Source of the DNA: Lacinutrix himadriensis | GTDB taxonomy: Bacteria > Bacteroidota > Bacteroidia > Flavobacteriales > Flavobacteriaceae | Length of the DNA: 64,000 nucleotides | Direction of reading: 5' to 3' | Assembly (NCBI RefSeq): GCF_001418105.1 | Contig: NZ_LIQI01000027.1 | Location: 186,001-250,000 of the forward strand | Shown here: piece by piece, positions 8,165 to 17,105 of the stretch | How the letters are laid out: each line of letters opens with the position of its first letter | Numbering within the stretch: position 1 is the stretch's first letter | Notes under the pieces: generated by a model | What the model was told of the DNA's origin: nothing | Seen by the model: the letters and a program-made list of their open reading frames with translations, nothing else | The model's database searches: none | Made by a program: the position numbers and the translations under genes

Positions 8165-9448
8165 ATGAAAACAATTGAAAATCCTAGTAAGCAAGATTGG
8201 CAAGCTATTATAGAAAGACCAACGCAAAAGGTTAGCGATATTGAGTCTATAGTTACCGAAATATTTAGTGAGATATCTCAAGATGGGGATAAAGCTATTG
8301 CGAAGTATACCGAAAAATTTGATGGTGTGGTATTGGATACTATGAAGGTTTCTACTTTAGAAATCGAAGAAGCCGCTAATCAAGTACCAGATAATTTAAA
8401 AGTAGCTATTGGTAAAGCAAAAGCAAATATTGAAAAATTTCATGCTGCGCAAAAAACAAAGAAAGTAGAAGTAGAAACTACAAATGGTGTGCTTTGTTGG
8501 CAAGAAAAACGTGCGATTCAAAAAATAGGATTGTACATTCCAGGAGGAACAGCGCCATTGTTTTCAACCGTCTTAATGCTTGCAGTGCCTGCGCAAATAG
8601 CGGGTTGTAAAGAAATTGTTTTATGTACACCTCCAAATAAAGAAGGTAAGATTGCAAATGAAATTTTATACGCAGCACAACTTTGTGGTGTTACTAAAAT
8701 TTTTAAAGTAGGAGGTATTCAAGCAATTGCTGGTTTAACTTTTGGAACCCAAAGTATTCCTAAAGTGTCTAAGATTTTCGGACCAGGAAATCAATTCGTA
8801 ACCGTAGCAAAACAATTGGCTACAAAGCATGGTATAGCAATCGATATGCCTGCGGGACCAAGTGAATTGTTAGTGATTGCAGATGCATCAGCGAATGCAT
8901 CTTATGTGGCTTCCGATTTGTTAAGTCAAGCAGAACATGGAGCGGATAGCCAAGTAATTTTAGTTTCAGATACTAAAGAACTACTTGCAGAAGTAGCTGA
9001 TGAAATAGAAAAACAACTTCTAGAGTTACCAAGAAAAGAGATTGCTACACAAGCTCTTCAAAATGCGAAAGCGGTTTTAATTGAAAATCGGGAGGAAGCA
9101 TTAGATTTTGTGAATGAATATGCAGCAGAACACCTTATTATTGCCACTAGAAACAACGATTTTTTTATCGATAATATTACCAATGCAGGATCTGTTTTTA
9201 TAGGTAATTATACACCAGAAAGCGCAGGAGATTATGCTTCTGGGACTAATCATACTTTGCCTACTAACGGATTTAGTAAAGCATATTCTGGGGTGAATTT
9301 AGATAGTTTTTTAAAGAGTATCACCTTTCAAAAAATCAGTAAAAAAGGATTGTTAAATATTGGAAATACCATTGAGTTAATGGCAGAAGCCGAAGGTTTA
9401 CAAGCACATAAAAATGCAGTTTCCATCCGTTTAAAAGATTTAAGTTAA
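8165..9448 (+). CDS. hisD: Histidinol dehydrogenase
   Basis: A 427-residue protein of usual HisD length. It catalyses the last two steps, histidinol to histidine with NAD. Recognisable segments are KIGLYIPGGTAPLFSTVLM, KIFGPGNQFVTVAKQ, MPAGPSELLVIAD, the zinc-site region LSQAEHGADSQ, and the catalytic Glu-His pair in EYAAEHLII. It is 36 bases after hisG; the gap to hisC carries a palindromic repeat (9458-9478). Confidence 0.97.
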   Translation: MKTIENPSKQDWQAIIERPTQKVSDIESIVTEIFSEISQDGDKAIAKYTEKFDGVVLDTMKVSTLEIEEAANQVPDNLKVAIGKAKANIEKFHAAQKTKKVEVETTNGVLCWQEKRAIQKIGLYIPGGTAPLFSTVLMLAVPAQIAGCKEIVLCTPPNKEGKIANEILYAAQLCGVTKIFKVGGIQAIAGLTFGTQSIPKVSKIFGPGNQFVTVAKQLATKHGIAIDMPAGPSELLVIADASANASYVASDLLSQAEHGADSQVILVSDTKELLAEVADEIEKQLLELPRKEIATQALQNAKAVLIENREEALDFVNEYAAEHLIIATRNNDFFIDNITNAGSVFIGNYTPESAGDYASGTNHTLPTNGFSKAYSGVNLDSFLKSITFQKISKKGLLNIGNTIELMAEAEGLQAHKNAVSIRLKDLS

Positions 9449-9457
9449 TACGCTGTC

Positions 9458-9478
9458 ATTCCGCATTGGATGCGGAAT
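9458..9478 (+). repeat. Palindromic intergenic repeat between hisD and hisC
   Basis: ATTCCGCAT (9458-9466) and ATGCGGAAT (9470-9478) form a perfect 9-bp stem with a TGG loop, preceded by TGTC. There is no T run, so it is unlikely to be a terminator; the form is that of a dispersed palindromic repeat. Confidence 0.65.
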
Positions 9479-9494
9479 CCAATTAGAATTAAAT

Positions 9495-10532
9495 ATGAAA
9501 AATAATTCCAACATAAACAATCTCGTAAGAGCTAACATAAAAGCATTAAAAGCCTATTCTTCTGCAAGAGATGAATTTAAAGGCACTGCAGATGTGTTTT
9601 TAGATGCAAATGAGAATCCGTTTGGAGACTTAAACAGGTATCCAGATCCACAACAAAGAGAAATTAAAGAAAAGTTATCTGCCATAAAAAAAGTAGAAAC
9701 AAATCAGATTTTTGTTGGCAATGGTAGTGACGAAGTTATCGATTTAGCATTTCGTATTTTTTGTGAACCAGGAAAAGATAAGGTATTAACCTTTTCGCCA
9801 ACGTACGGAATGTACGATGTGTCTGCAAATATTAATAATATCGAGGTTATAGAGCAGCCGCTAATTAACGATTTTCAAATTAGTCTTAATCAATTACAAC
9901 CGTATTTAGATTTCGAAGAGCTGAAAATTATTTTTATATGTTCTCCAAATAACCCAACAGGAAATAGTATTAATCCCGAGGATATAGAATATATTTTAGA
10001 AAATTTCAATGGTATTGTGATTGTAGATGAAGCCTATATCGATTTTAGTTCGCAAGCATCCTTCATTAAAAAGATAGACAAATACAATAATCTAATTATT
10101 AGTCAGACCTTTAGTAAAGCTTGGGGTTTAGCAGGTGTTAGAGTAGGAGTTGCCTATGCCAATGAAGCTATTATTAAACTTTATAATCGTGTAAAACCAC
10201 CTTATAATGTGAGTACTTTAAACCAAGAAGCGGTTTTAAAAAGCATAAATAATGTAGAAGAAGTTACTCAGAATATCGATACCATTCTTTTAGAAAGAAC
10301 AAAGTTAAAAGACGCTTTAAGTACCCTTTCTATTGTGAAAAAAGTATATCCTACAGATGCCAATTTTTTGTTGGTTGAAGTGGATGATGCTAATAAAACG
10401 TATCAATATTTAATTGAAAAAAAAGTAATTATTCGTAATAGAAATACACAAGTCAAAAATTGTATTCGTATTACTGTTGGTACTAAGGAAGAGAATGAGA
10501 AATTAATTAGTGCATTAAAGAATATTAATTAA
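9495..10532 (+). CDS. hisC: Histidinol-phosphate aminotransferase
   Basis: A 345-residue class I/II PLP aminotransferase. It shows the N-terminal LDANENPFG, the PLP-site motifs [15 protein letters not shown] and CSPNNPTGN, and the Schiff-base lysine at residue 208 in [16 protein letters not shown]. It transaminates imidazole-acetol phosphate with glutamate to histidinol phosphate. It lies between hisD and hisB as in other flavobacterial his operons. The gap to hisB holds a short hairpin element. Confidence 0.96.
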   Translation: MKNNSNINNLVRANIKALKAYSSARDEFKGTADVFLDANENPFGDLNRYPDPQQREIKEKLSAIKKVETNQIFVGNGSDEVIDLAFRIFCEPGKDKVLTFSPTYGMYDVSANINNIEVIEQPLINDFQISLNQLQPYLDFEELKIIFICSPNNPTGNSINPEDIEYILENFNGIVIVDEAYIDFSSQASFIKKIDKYNNLIISQTFSKAWGLAGVRVGVAYANEAIIKLYNRVKPPYNVSTLNQEAVLKSINNVEEVTQNIDTILLERTKLKDALSTLSIVKKVYPTDANFLLVEVDDANKTYQYLIEKKVIIRNRNTQVKNCIRITVGTKEENEKLISALKNIN

Positions 10533-10558
10533 AAGATTACCGCTTTCGCGGAAACTAA
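10532..10558 (+). repeat. Short hairpin element upstream of hisB
   Basis: AAAAGATTA precedes CCGC (10540-10543), a TTTC loop and GCGG (10548-10551), followed by AAAC. It is the same design as the elements before efp and hisA and ends 9 bases before the hisB ATG. Confidence 0.6.
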
Positions 10559-10560
10559 AG

Positions 10561-11700
10561 ATGAAAAAAGTATTATTTATAGATAGAGACGGAACATTGG
10601 TATTAGAACCACCAGTAGATTATCAATTAGATAGCTTAGATAAGTTAGAATTCTACCCAAAAGTATTTCAATATATGGCTAAAATAGCTTCAGAATTGGA
10701 TTATGAATTGGTTATGGTAACGAATCAAGACGGATTAGGGACAGATTCTTTTCCAGAGGATACCTTTTGGCCTGCGCAAAACAAAGTAATAACTGCTTTT
10801 GAAAAGGAAGGTGTTGTTTTTTCTGAAGTGTGTATCGATAGAACTTTTCCACATGAAAATGCAGAAACTCGTAAGCCAAGAACTGGTTTACTAGCCAAGT
10901 ATTTGGATAAAGAAAACTATGATTTAGAAAATTCTTTCGTTTTAGGAGACCGAATCACAGATATGGAATTGGCTAAAAACCTAGGTGCCAAAGGAATCTT
11001 TTTATCTGAAAATCCAGAATTAGGAGCAGATGAAATTGAAACTTCCAAACAAGCCATTTTAGATGCTATTGCTTTAACAAGTACCGACTGGAAAGCAATA
11101 TATGAATTTTTAAAACTCGAAGATCGTGTTCAAGAGATTACTAGAAATACAAACGAAACCAACATTTACATTAAGTTAAATTTAGATGGTTCTGGTAAAA
11201 ATGACATCGATACTGGTTTATCCTTTTTCGATCATATGTTAGACCAAATTGGTCGTCATGGTGCAATGGATTTAACGATTAAAGTGGATGGGGATTTAAA
11301 TGTAGATGAACACCATACCATCGAAGATACCATGATTGCTTTGGGTGAATTATTTAATAAAGCCTTAGGGAATAAATTAGGAATAGAACGTTATGGTTTT
11401 TGTTTGCCCATGGATGACTGTTTAGCACAAGTAGCTGTTGACTTTGGAGGTAGAAACTGGTTAGAATGGGAAGCTGATTTTAAACGTGAGAAAATAGGAG
11501 ACATGCCAACCGAAATGTTTTTCCATTTGTTTAAATCGTTCACAGACGGCGCAAAATGTAACCTAAATATTAAAGCGGAAGGAACCAACGAACATCATAA
11601 AATTGAAGGTATTTTTAAGGCATTTGCTAAAGCGATGAAAATGGCGGTAAAACGCGATTCTAATAAAATGTTTTTACCATCTACTAAAGGAATGTTATAA
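10561..11700 (+). CDS. hisB: Bifunctional histidinol-phosphatase / imidazoleglycerol-phosphate dehydratase
   Basis: A 379-residue fusion. Residues 1 to about 165 are a HAD phosphatase with DRDGTLV at positions 7-13 and the later motif [17 protein letters not shown]; from about 190 comes the dehydratase, with the metal-binding histidine motifs [21 protein letters not shown] and TNEHHKIEG. It dehydrates imidazoleglycerol phosphate and later dephosphorylates histidinol phosphate. The fused enterobacterial-type form is common in Bacteroidota. It is followed by a repeat that fills the gap to hisH. Confidence 0.97.
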   Translation: MKKVLFIDRDGTLVLEPPVDYQLDSLDKLEFYPKVFQYMAKIASELDYELVMVTNQDGLGTDSFPEDTFWPAQNKVITAFEKEGVVFSEVCIDRTFPHENAETRKPRTGLLAKYLDKENYDLENSFVLGDRITDMELAKNLGAKGIFLSENPELGADEIETSKQAILDAIALTSTDWKAIYEFLKLEDRVQEITRNTNETNIYIKLNLDGSGKNDIDTGLSFFDHMLDQIGRHGAMDLTIKVDGDLNVDEHHTIEDTMIALGELFNKALGNKLGIERYGFCLPMDDCLAQVAVDFGGRNWLEWEADFKREKIGDMPTEMFFHLFKSFTDGAKCNLNIKAEGTNEHHKIEGIFKAFAKAMKMAVKRDSNKMFLPSTKGML

Positions 11701-11745
11701 TATCACTTCGAGTGATTTTGGGGAACGAAAAATAGTATCGAGAAG
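11701..11745 (+). repeat. Dispersed repeat (CACTTCGAGTG ... TATCGAGAAG type) between hisB and hisH
   Basis: The segment begins TATCACTTCGAGTGATTTT and ends AGTATCGAGAAG. It matches the units clustered at 52890-53119 and 53626-53816. It starts directly after the hisB stop codon and ends one base before the hisH ATG. Confidence 0.75.
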
Positions 11746-11746
11746 A

Positions 11747-12328
11747 ATGAAAATAGTAATTATAGATTACGGGGCAGGAAATATTAAAAGCATTCAGTTT
11801 GCTTTTAAACGACTAGGATTGGAAGCGGTTCTGTCGAATAACCCAGAAGAAATAAAAGCAGCAGATAAGATTATTTTCCCAGGAGTAGGAGAAGCGAGTA
11901 GTGCAATGAAAATGCTTAGAAAAAGTAAGTTAGATATATTAATCCCGACTCTAACACAGCCTGTTTTAGGGATCTGTTTAGGTATGCAATTACTATGTAA
12001 AACGACAGAAGAAGGAAATGCCGAAGGATTAGGGATTTTTGATGTAGATGTAAAACGTTTCAATACCAGTGTAAAAGTGCCACAAATGGGTTGGAATACT
12101 ATTAGTAATTTAAAATCCGATTTGTTTAAAAACATAAATGATAAAAGCTATATGTATCTTGTACATAGTTTTTATGCAGAAAATTGTAAAGAAAGTATTG
12201 CAACAACAGACTATGATGTAGTATATGCTTCCGCATTGCAAAAAGATAACTTTTATGGGGTGCAATTTCACCCAGAAAAAAGTAGTGATGCAGGAGAACA
12301 ATTATTAAAGAATTTTATAGCATTATAG
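11747..12328 (+). CDS. hisH: Imidazole glycerol phosphate synthase, glutaminase subunit HisH
   Basis: A 193-residue class I glutamine amidotransferase. The start KIVIIDYGAGNIKSI is typical, the nucleophile is Cys77 in GICLGMQLL, and the His-Glu pair is in VQFHPEKSSD. It supplies ammonia from glutamine to HisF for making IGP and AICAR. Since the partner hisF is frameshifted in this sequence, the complex would be impaired if that change is real. Confidence 0.97.
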   Translation: MKIVIIDYGAGNIKSIQFAFKRLGLEAVLSNNPEEIKAADKIIFPGVGEASSAMKMLRKSKLDILIPTLTQPVLGICLGMQLLCKTTEEGNAEGLGIFDVDVKRFNTSVKVPQMGWNTISNLKSDLFKNINDKSYMYLVHSFYAENCKESIATTDYDVVYASALQKDNFYGVQFHPEKSSDAGEQLLKNFIAL

Positions 12329-12330
12329 TG

Positions 12331-12402
12331 TCCTTCGAGGTTTTAAAACCTTGTAGGTATAAAGAAAAGTTTAATTAAAAGAGATTTCCATTTTCGTGGA
12401 AA
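12331..12402 (+). repeat. Two short palindromic repeats between hisH and hisA
   Basis: The first has the perfect palindrome GGTTTTAAAACC (12339-12350) flanked by CCTTCGA and TTGTAGG. The second is a hairpin with TTTCCA (12385-12390) and TGGAAA (12397-12402), like the elements before efp and hisB, and ends 6 bases before the hisA ATG. Confidence 0.6.
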
Positions 12403-12408
12403 AGGAAT

Positions 12409-13137
12409 ATGAGAATAATACCAGCAATAGATATTATAGACGGAAAATGTGTTCGACTTACTAAAGGCGATTACAACACCAAAAAAATATACAATGAAAA
12501 CCCTTTAGAGGTTGCCAAACAGTTTGAAGCAGCAGGAATTCAATATTTACATTTAGTAGATTTGGATGGAGCAAAAGCGAAACACATTGTAAACTATAAA
12601 GTATTAGAGCAAATAGCTTCTAAAACCAATTTAAAAATTGATTTTGGAGGTGGATTAAAAACAGATGAGGATTTACATATTGCTTTCAATTCTGGCGCAA
12701 AACAAATTACAGGAGGAAGTATTGCTGTGCAAGACACGAATACTTTTGATAACTGGATTTCTAAATATGGAGCGCAAAAAATAATACTTGGTGCCGATTG
12801 TAGAAATGAAAAGATAGCCATTAGTGGTTGGATGGAAGAAAGCAATTTAGAGGTGATTCCTTTTATACAAGGCTACCAGAAAAAGAACATTCAATATGTT
12901 ATTTGCACAGATATTGCTAAAGATGGTATGCTGGAAGGTCCTTCTATAGAACTTTATAAAAAGATGCTTGAAAGCTGTTCTGCTAATAATCAAACCATAA
13001 AACTAATAGCTTCTGGTGGTGTTACTACTATTGATGATATCAACTTATTGGAAAAAATAGGTTGTGAAGCGGTAATTATTGGTAAAGCTTTATATGAAGG
13101 GAATATACGTTTAACCGATTTAGAAACCATCTACTAA
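12409..13137 (+). CDS. hisA: ProFAR isomerase HisA
   Basis: A 242-residue (beta-alpha)8 barrel that isomerises ProFAR to PRFAR. It begins [16 protein letters not shown], with the catalytic Asp8, and carries the second catalytic Asp in [15 protein letters not shown]. The two phosphate-binding loops are [10 protein letters not shown] and [11 protein letters not shown]. One base separates its stop codon from the hisF ATG. Confidence 0.96.
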   Translation: MRIIPAIDIIDGKCVRLTKGDYNTKKIYNENPLEVAKQFEAAGIQYLHLVDLDGAKAKHIVNYKVLEQIASKTNLKIDFGGGLKTDEDLHIAFNSGAKQITGGSIAVQDTNTFDNWISKYGAQKIILGADCRNEKIAISGWMEESNLEVIPFIQGYQKKNIQYVICTDIAKDGMLEGPSIELYKKMLESCSANNQTIKLIASGGVTTIDDINLLEKIGCEAVIIGKALYEGNIRLTDLETIY

Positions 13138-13138
13138 A

Positions 13139-13893
13139 ATGCTAGCAAAAAGAATCATTCCTTGTTTAGACATTAAAAATGGACGTACCGTAAAAGGTAT
13201 TAATTTTGTTGGTTTACGAGATGCTGGAGATCCTGTTTTACTTGCTAAAAAGTATGCGCTTCTTGGTGCAGATGAGTTGGTTTTACTAGACATTTCAGCA
13301 ACATTAGAAGGTAGAAAAACGATGCTGATTTGGTGCTAAAAGTAGCAGAGCAAGTGAATATTCCGTTTACTGTTGGAGGTGGAATTTCTTCTATTGAAGA
13401 TGTAGATGCACTTTTAAAATCTGGAGCGGATAAGGTTTCTATAAATTCTTCGGCAATTAAACGCCCAGAATTAATAAATGAATTGGCCAATAAATTCGGA
13501 AACCAATGTATTACTGTTGCTATTGATGCAAAACAGGTAGATGGAAATTGGATTGTACACGTTGCGGGTGGAAGTATTCCTACCGAATTAGATTTATTTT
13601 CTTGGGCTAAAGAAGCAGAAGAACGTGGTGCCGGAGAAATACTTTTTACATCCATGAATAATGATGGAACTAAAAACGGTTTTGCTAACGAAGCATTAGC
13701 TAAACTTTCTACAGAATTAAATATTCCTATAATCGCTTCTGGTGGTGCAGGAAACATGGCGCATTTTGTAGATGCTTTTCATATTGGGAAAGCAGACGCA
13801 GCTTTAGCAGCTAGTGTTTTTCATTTTTCTGAAATTGAAATAAAAGATTTAAAACAAGAATTAAAGAATAATAACATAGAAGTGCGATTATAA
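13139..13893 (+). pseudogene. hisF: Imidazole glycerol phosphate synthase cyclase subunit HisF, interrupted by a -1 frameshift
   Basis: The first frame (13139-13339) gives [15 protein letters not shown] with Asp11 and runs to [19 protein letters not shown], then stops. The rest, from [12 protein letters not shown] through [21 protein letters not shown] to the end, continues in another frame (open from 13330). One base is missing between about 13312 and 13325, perhaps from the run of five A at 13314-13318. Adding it back gives exactly 251 residues, the canonical HisF length, and places the second catalytic aspartate (IDAKQVDG) exactly at position 130. Both catalytic residues are intact, so the lesion is recent or a sequencing error. 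HisF cyclises PRFAR with ammonia from HisH to IGP and AICAR. Confidence 0.9.
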
Positions 13894-14492
13894 TGGAAAT
13901 AGATTTCAATAAAAATAACGACGGATTAGTACCTGCAATCATTCAAGATGCAACAACAAAACAAGTATTAATGTTGGGGTATATGAATGCGGAAGCCTTC
14001 AGTAAAACAAAAGAAACTAAAAAGGTTACTTTTTTTAGCAGAACCAAAAAACGACTTTGGACCAAAGGAGAAGAGAGTGGTAATTTTCTAAACCTGGTAG
14101 ATTATAAATTAGACTGCGATAACGATACCTTACTAATTCAGGTAAAACCAGTTGGACCAACCTGTCATAAAGGTACAGATACCTGTTGGGATGAAGAAAA
14201 TAAAGAAAGTTTCGGTTTTATTTCTAAATTAGAAAGTACAATTGAAAGTAGAGTGAAAGCTGGAGATTCTGAAAAATCGTATGTAGCTTCCCTATTTGCT
14301 TCCGGTATTAATAAAGTAGCTCAAAAAGTAGGAGAGGAAGCTGTAGAAGTGGTTATTGAAGCTATGGATAACAACGACGATTTATTTCTAAGCGAGAGTG
14401 CCGATTTACTATTTCATTTTTTAATGTTGCTTCAAGCGAAAGGTTATAAATTAGAAGATGTAGTTTCGGTTTTAAAAACTAGAGAAAAATAA
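13893..14492 (+). CDS. hisIE: Bifunctional phosphoribosyl-AMP cyclohydrolase / phosphoribosyl-ATP pyrophosphatase
   Basis: A 199-residue fusion. The N-terminal HisI part has VLMLGYMNAEAF, the zinc/magnesium-site segment LDCDNDTLLIQVKPVGPTCH and GTDTCW. The C-terminal HisE part is an all-alpha MazG-like domain with VGEEAVEVVIEAMD and ESADLLFHFLMLL. It performs steps two and three of histidine synthesis. Its ATG overlaps the hisF stop codon by one base (TAATG), a translational coupling that implies hisF was read in frame until recently. It is the last gene of the operon. Confidence 0.96.
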   Translation: MEIDFNKNNDGLVPAIIQDATTKQVLMLGYMNAEAFSKTKETKKVTFFSRTKKRLWTKGEESGNFLNLVDYKLDCDNDTLLIQVKPVGPTCHKGTDTCWDEENKESFGFISKLESTIESRVKAGDSEKSYVASLFASGINKVAQKVGEEAVEVVIEAMDNNDDLFLSESADLLFHFLMLLQAKGYKLEDVVSVLKTREK

Positions 14493-14498
14493 TAGAAT

Positions 14499-14535
14499 TA
14501 AAAAAGGCATCTAAATAATTAGAAGCCTTTTTTGT
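14499..14535 (+). terminator. Terminator after the his operon (probably bidirectional)
   Basis: AAAAGGC and TCTAA pair with TTAGA and GCCTTTT around a short AT loop, with A before and T after. The next gene is on the opposite strand and converges on it. Confidence 0.85.
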
Positions 14536-14556
14536 TTGTTCGTTAATTGGTGGTTT

Positions 14557-14973
14557 TTATGAAATCCATCCTTTTTTTGTCGCATGTTTCGCAAGTAAAA
14601 CAAGCGCAATAGACACAATAATAATGATTGGAGTCATTGCATTTGTCATTTTTAAAGAGAACACTACATAAGACATTTGAAGTATAACAGCAATTGCGCC
14701 AATTAGAAAAATAATATATGCCCATTTTTTTCTTAATAATAAAGCAATACTACCCAAAGCTCCTGCAAAAACAGCTATTGCAAATGCTGCGGTATACCAA
14801 GCAGGCAAATTTTCGTACATAGCAAGTTCGGTTTCTGTTAGTCCTGCACGAGTATCATTGTCCATATATGCTTGCGCTAAATATGCGCCAACTCCTAATA
14901 AGTTCCAAATAAGAGCAAATACACTTACAATCCAATACCAAATTGGAGGTTTTGTTTTAGCTGCTTCATTCAT
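14557..14973 (-). CDS. Four-helix membrane protein of unknown function
   Basis: A 138-residue inner-membrane protein with about four hydrophobic segments: WYWIVSVFALIWNLLGVGAYL near residues 12-32, a second near 60-80 (WYTAAFAIAVFAGALGSIALLL), then a third and fourth close together (WAYIIFLIGAIAVILQMSYVVF and PIIIIVSIALVLLA). I recognise the pattern as a conserved Bacteroidota family without known function; homologues are sometimes labelled sugar transporter without evidence. It converges with the his operon. Confidence 0.75.
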   Translation of the reverse strand: MNEAAKTKPPIWYWIVSVFALIWNLLGVGAYLAQAYMDNDTRAGLTETELAMYENLPAWYTAAFAIAVFAGALGSIALLLRKKWAYIIFLIGAIAVILQMSYVVFSLKMTNAMTPIIIIVSIALVLLAKHATKKGWIS

Positions 14974-15072
14974 AATTTTTAGTTTTAGTTAGTTATTTGT
15001 ATTACAATTTATAAAAATTTTGTTAGATGTAATAAAATAGGTTACTTGCCGGCTTAAAGAGATTCTTAAAAT

Positions 15073-15855
15073 ATGTTTAACAAACGTTACTATTATCTAG
15101 TCAAAGTACAATATCTAGGCTATCGTTTTCATGGTTGGCAAAAACAGCCAAAATTGAAAACAGTGCATTTAATGATTGACAGAACTTTTAATTACATTTT
15201 AGAAGGCAAGCGTTTTAAAACCTTAGCTTCTGGTAGAACAGATGCTATGGTTTCTGCTAATGCTTCGGCTTTTGAGCTTTTTTTATATGAACCTATTGAA
15301 GATCAAGAAGCTTTTCTAGCACTCTTCAACCATAACTTACCTCAAGATATTCGCGCATTATCTATTGAAGAAGTTGATGCGGAATTCAATATTATTCAGC
15401 ATTCTAAAACAAAAGAATATTTATACCTTTTTACATACGGTGAAAAATGCCATCCTTTTTGTGCGCCAATTTTAACTACCATTTTAGAGGATTTAGATAT
15501 TGCAGCAATGGAAGAAGGAGCAACCCTATTTCAGGGCACGCATAACTTTAAAACCTACTGTTATAAAGCGACAAACGAAGGTTTATACACTAGAGAAGTT
15601 AGTACTTGTGAGCTTGTTGAGAATACGGTATTTAGTGCAAATTTCTTCCCAGAAAAAACATACATGCTTCGTGTAAAAGGAAAAGGATTTGGTAGAAATC
15701 AAATTAGATTAATGATGGGAGCACTTATAAAATTAGGAAGAGGAGAAATTACTTTAGATTATATTAGGGCAACATTACTACCAGAAAGTACAGAAGTGAT
15801 GGACTATATTGCTCCAGCTTCGGGATTAGTATTAAATAACATAGAATTTGAATAA
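15073..15855 (+). CDS. TruA-like tRNA pseudouridine synthase (divergent)
   Basis: A 260-residue protein with the TruA layout: VQYLGYRFHGWQKQP at the start and the catalytic aspartate at residue 57 in SGRTDAMVSA. TruA normally reads GRTDxGVHA, so this is a diverged member. Later segments FQGTHNFKTYCYKA and RVKGKGFGRNQIRLMMGAL match the RNA-binding and core strands. The family isomerises uridine to pseudouridine in the tRNA anticodon arm. Since the active-site loop differs, target positions may differ from 38-40. Confidence 0.82.
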   Translation: MFNKRYYYLVKVQYLGYRFHGWQKQPKLKTVHLMIDRTFNYILEGKRFKTLASGRTDAMVSANASAFELFLYEPIEDQEAFLALFNHNLPQDIRALSIEEVDAEFNIIQHSKTKEYLYLFTYGEKCHPFCAPILTTILEDLDIAAMEEGATLFQGTHNFKTYCYKATNEGLYTREVSTCELVENTVFSANFFPEKTYMLRVKGKGFGRNQIRLMMGALIKLGRGEITLDYIRATLLPESTEVMDYIAPASGLVLNNIEFE

Positions 15856-15887
15856 ACTTTAGTATTTTTATAGTAATTAAAAACTAC

Positions 15888-16973
15888 ATGGCTCAAAAAA
15901 ACCGCAAAACAACTAAGCGAAAAAAAACGTATAAAACGGTAAATTCAGTTCCTGGAACTGTTTCTTACGTAGGTGAAAAACAATCTATTGAAACTAAAAT
16001 TGATATTGTAAATTATAATAAAGATGCTTGTGACTTTAGAATTTCTAATAATGTAGAAGATGCTTTTCATTTTAAAGGGCAGGAACATGTTACTTGGATT
16101 AATATTAATGGTTTAAACAATACTGCCGAAATTGAAAAATTAGGTCAGCATTATAATCTACACCCTTTAGTTCTTGAAGATATTGTGACTACAAACCAAA
16201 GAGCTAAATTAGAGGAGTATGAAGGTTACCTTTTTATTGTTTTTAAAATGCTACACTTTAAAACTGAAGATGAAATAGTTTACGAGCACATGAGTATGGT
16301 TATTGGAGAAAACTATGTACTTACTTTTCAAGAAGCAGATGGTGATGTGTTTGATGATTTGAGAGATAGAATTAGAAATGCCAAAGGAAGAGTACGAAAT
16401 GCCAAAGCAGATTATTTAATGTACACCATTTTAGATGCTGTGGTAGATAATTACTTTACGGTTATTGAAGCCGAAGGGGATAAGATTGAAGATTTAGAAG
16501 AAACCCTTTTTATTCAAGAATCTAGCTCTAATACAACCACTACAAGCATTCAAAACCAAAAACGTGAAATACTAAAAATACGAAGAACCGTTTTTCCGTT
16601 TCGTGAAGTAGTAAACAAATTGGAAAAATCGGAAATCGATTTTATAGAAGATAAAACCAAAAACTATCTTCGTAATTTATATGATCACATGATACAAGTA
16701 AACGAAAGTATCGACTTGTATCGTGAAATGATTTGGGGACTTATGGATCTCTACATGACCAACATTAGTAATAAGATGAACGAGGTCATGAAAGTGCTAA
16801 CTATTATAGCAACTATATTTATTCCGCTAACATTTATTGCAGGAATCTATGGCATGAATTTTACCAATATGCCAGAGCTTTCTAATCCGTATGGCTATTA
16901 TATAGTTTGGACAGTAATGATTATTATACTCATAATTATGTTAATTTATTTTAGAAAAAAGAAGTGGCTTTAA
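15888..16973 (+). CDS. corA: CorA-family magnesium/cobalt transporter
   Basis: A 361-residue protein. After a basic N-terminal tail (KNRKTTKRKKTYKTV), a cytoplasmic alpha/beta domain and a long helix lead to two C-terminal membrane segments. The signature YGMNFTNMPE follows the first (IFIPLTFIAGI). These are the hallmarks of CorA pentameric Mg2+ channels of the inner membrane. The stretch VNKLEKSEIDFIEDKTKNY belongs to the long stalk helix. It begins 32 bases after the TruA-like gene and may be cotranscribed with it. Confidence 0.93.
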   Translation: MAQKNRKTTKRKKTYKTVNSVPGTVSYVGEKQSIETKIDIVNYNKDACDFRISNNVEDAFHFKGQEHVTWININGLNNTAEIEKLGQHYNLHPLVLEDIVTTNQRAKLEEYEGYLFIVFKMLHFKTEDEIVYEHMSMVIGENYVLTFQEADGDVFDDLRDRIRNAKGRVRNAKADYLMYTILDAVVDNYFTVIEAEGDKIEDLEETLFIQESSSNTTTTSIQNQKREILKIRRTVFPFREVVNKLEKSEIDFIEDKTKNYLRNLYDHMIQVNESIDLYREMIWGLMDLYMTNISNKMNEVMKVLTIIATIFIPLTFIAGIYGMNFTNMPELSNPYGYYIVWTVMIIILIIMLIYFRKKKWL

Positions 16974-17105
16974 CATAATTTATGTTAAAATAATCTTAAA
17001 ACAGTTAAAACCTGTTAAAGGACTTGACAAAAGGGAGATTTCGCATAGTTTATATAGTGTTCGAACAAAACAAACTGTTTAAAACATTAAAACCAAAATA
17101 TAATT

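Noticed and set aside
14508-14515. CATCTAAA within the terminator after hisIE
   Set aside because: It is part of the hairpin stem and has no upstream partner box.
17020-17060. TTGACA-like -35 box upstream of dps as a sigma-70 promoter
   Set aside because: No fitting -10 partner, and the Bacteroidota primary sigma does not use this form.
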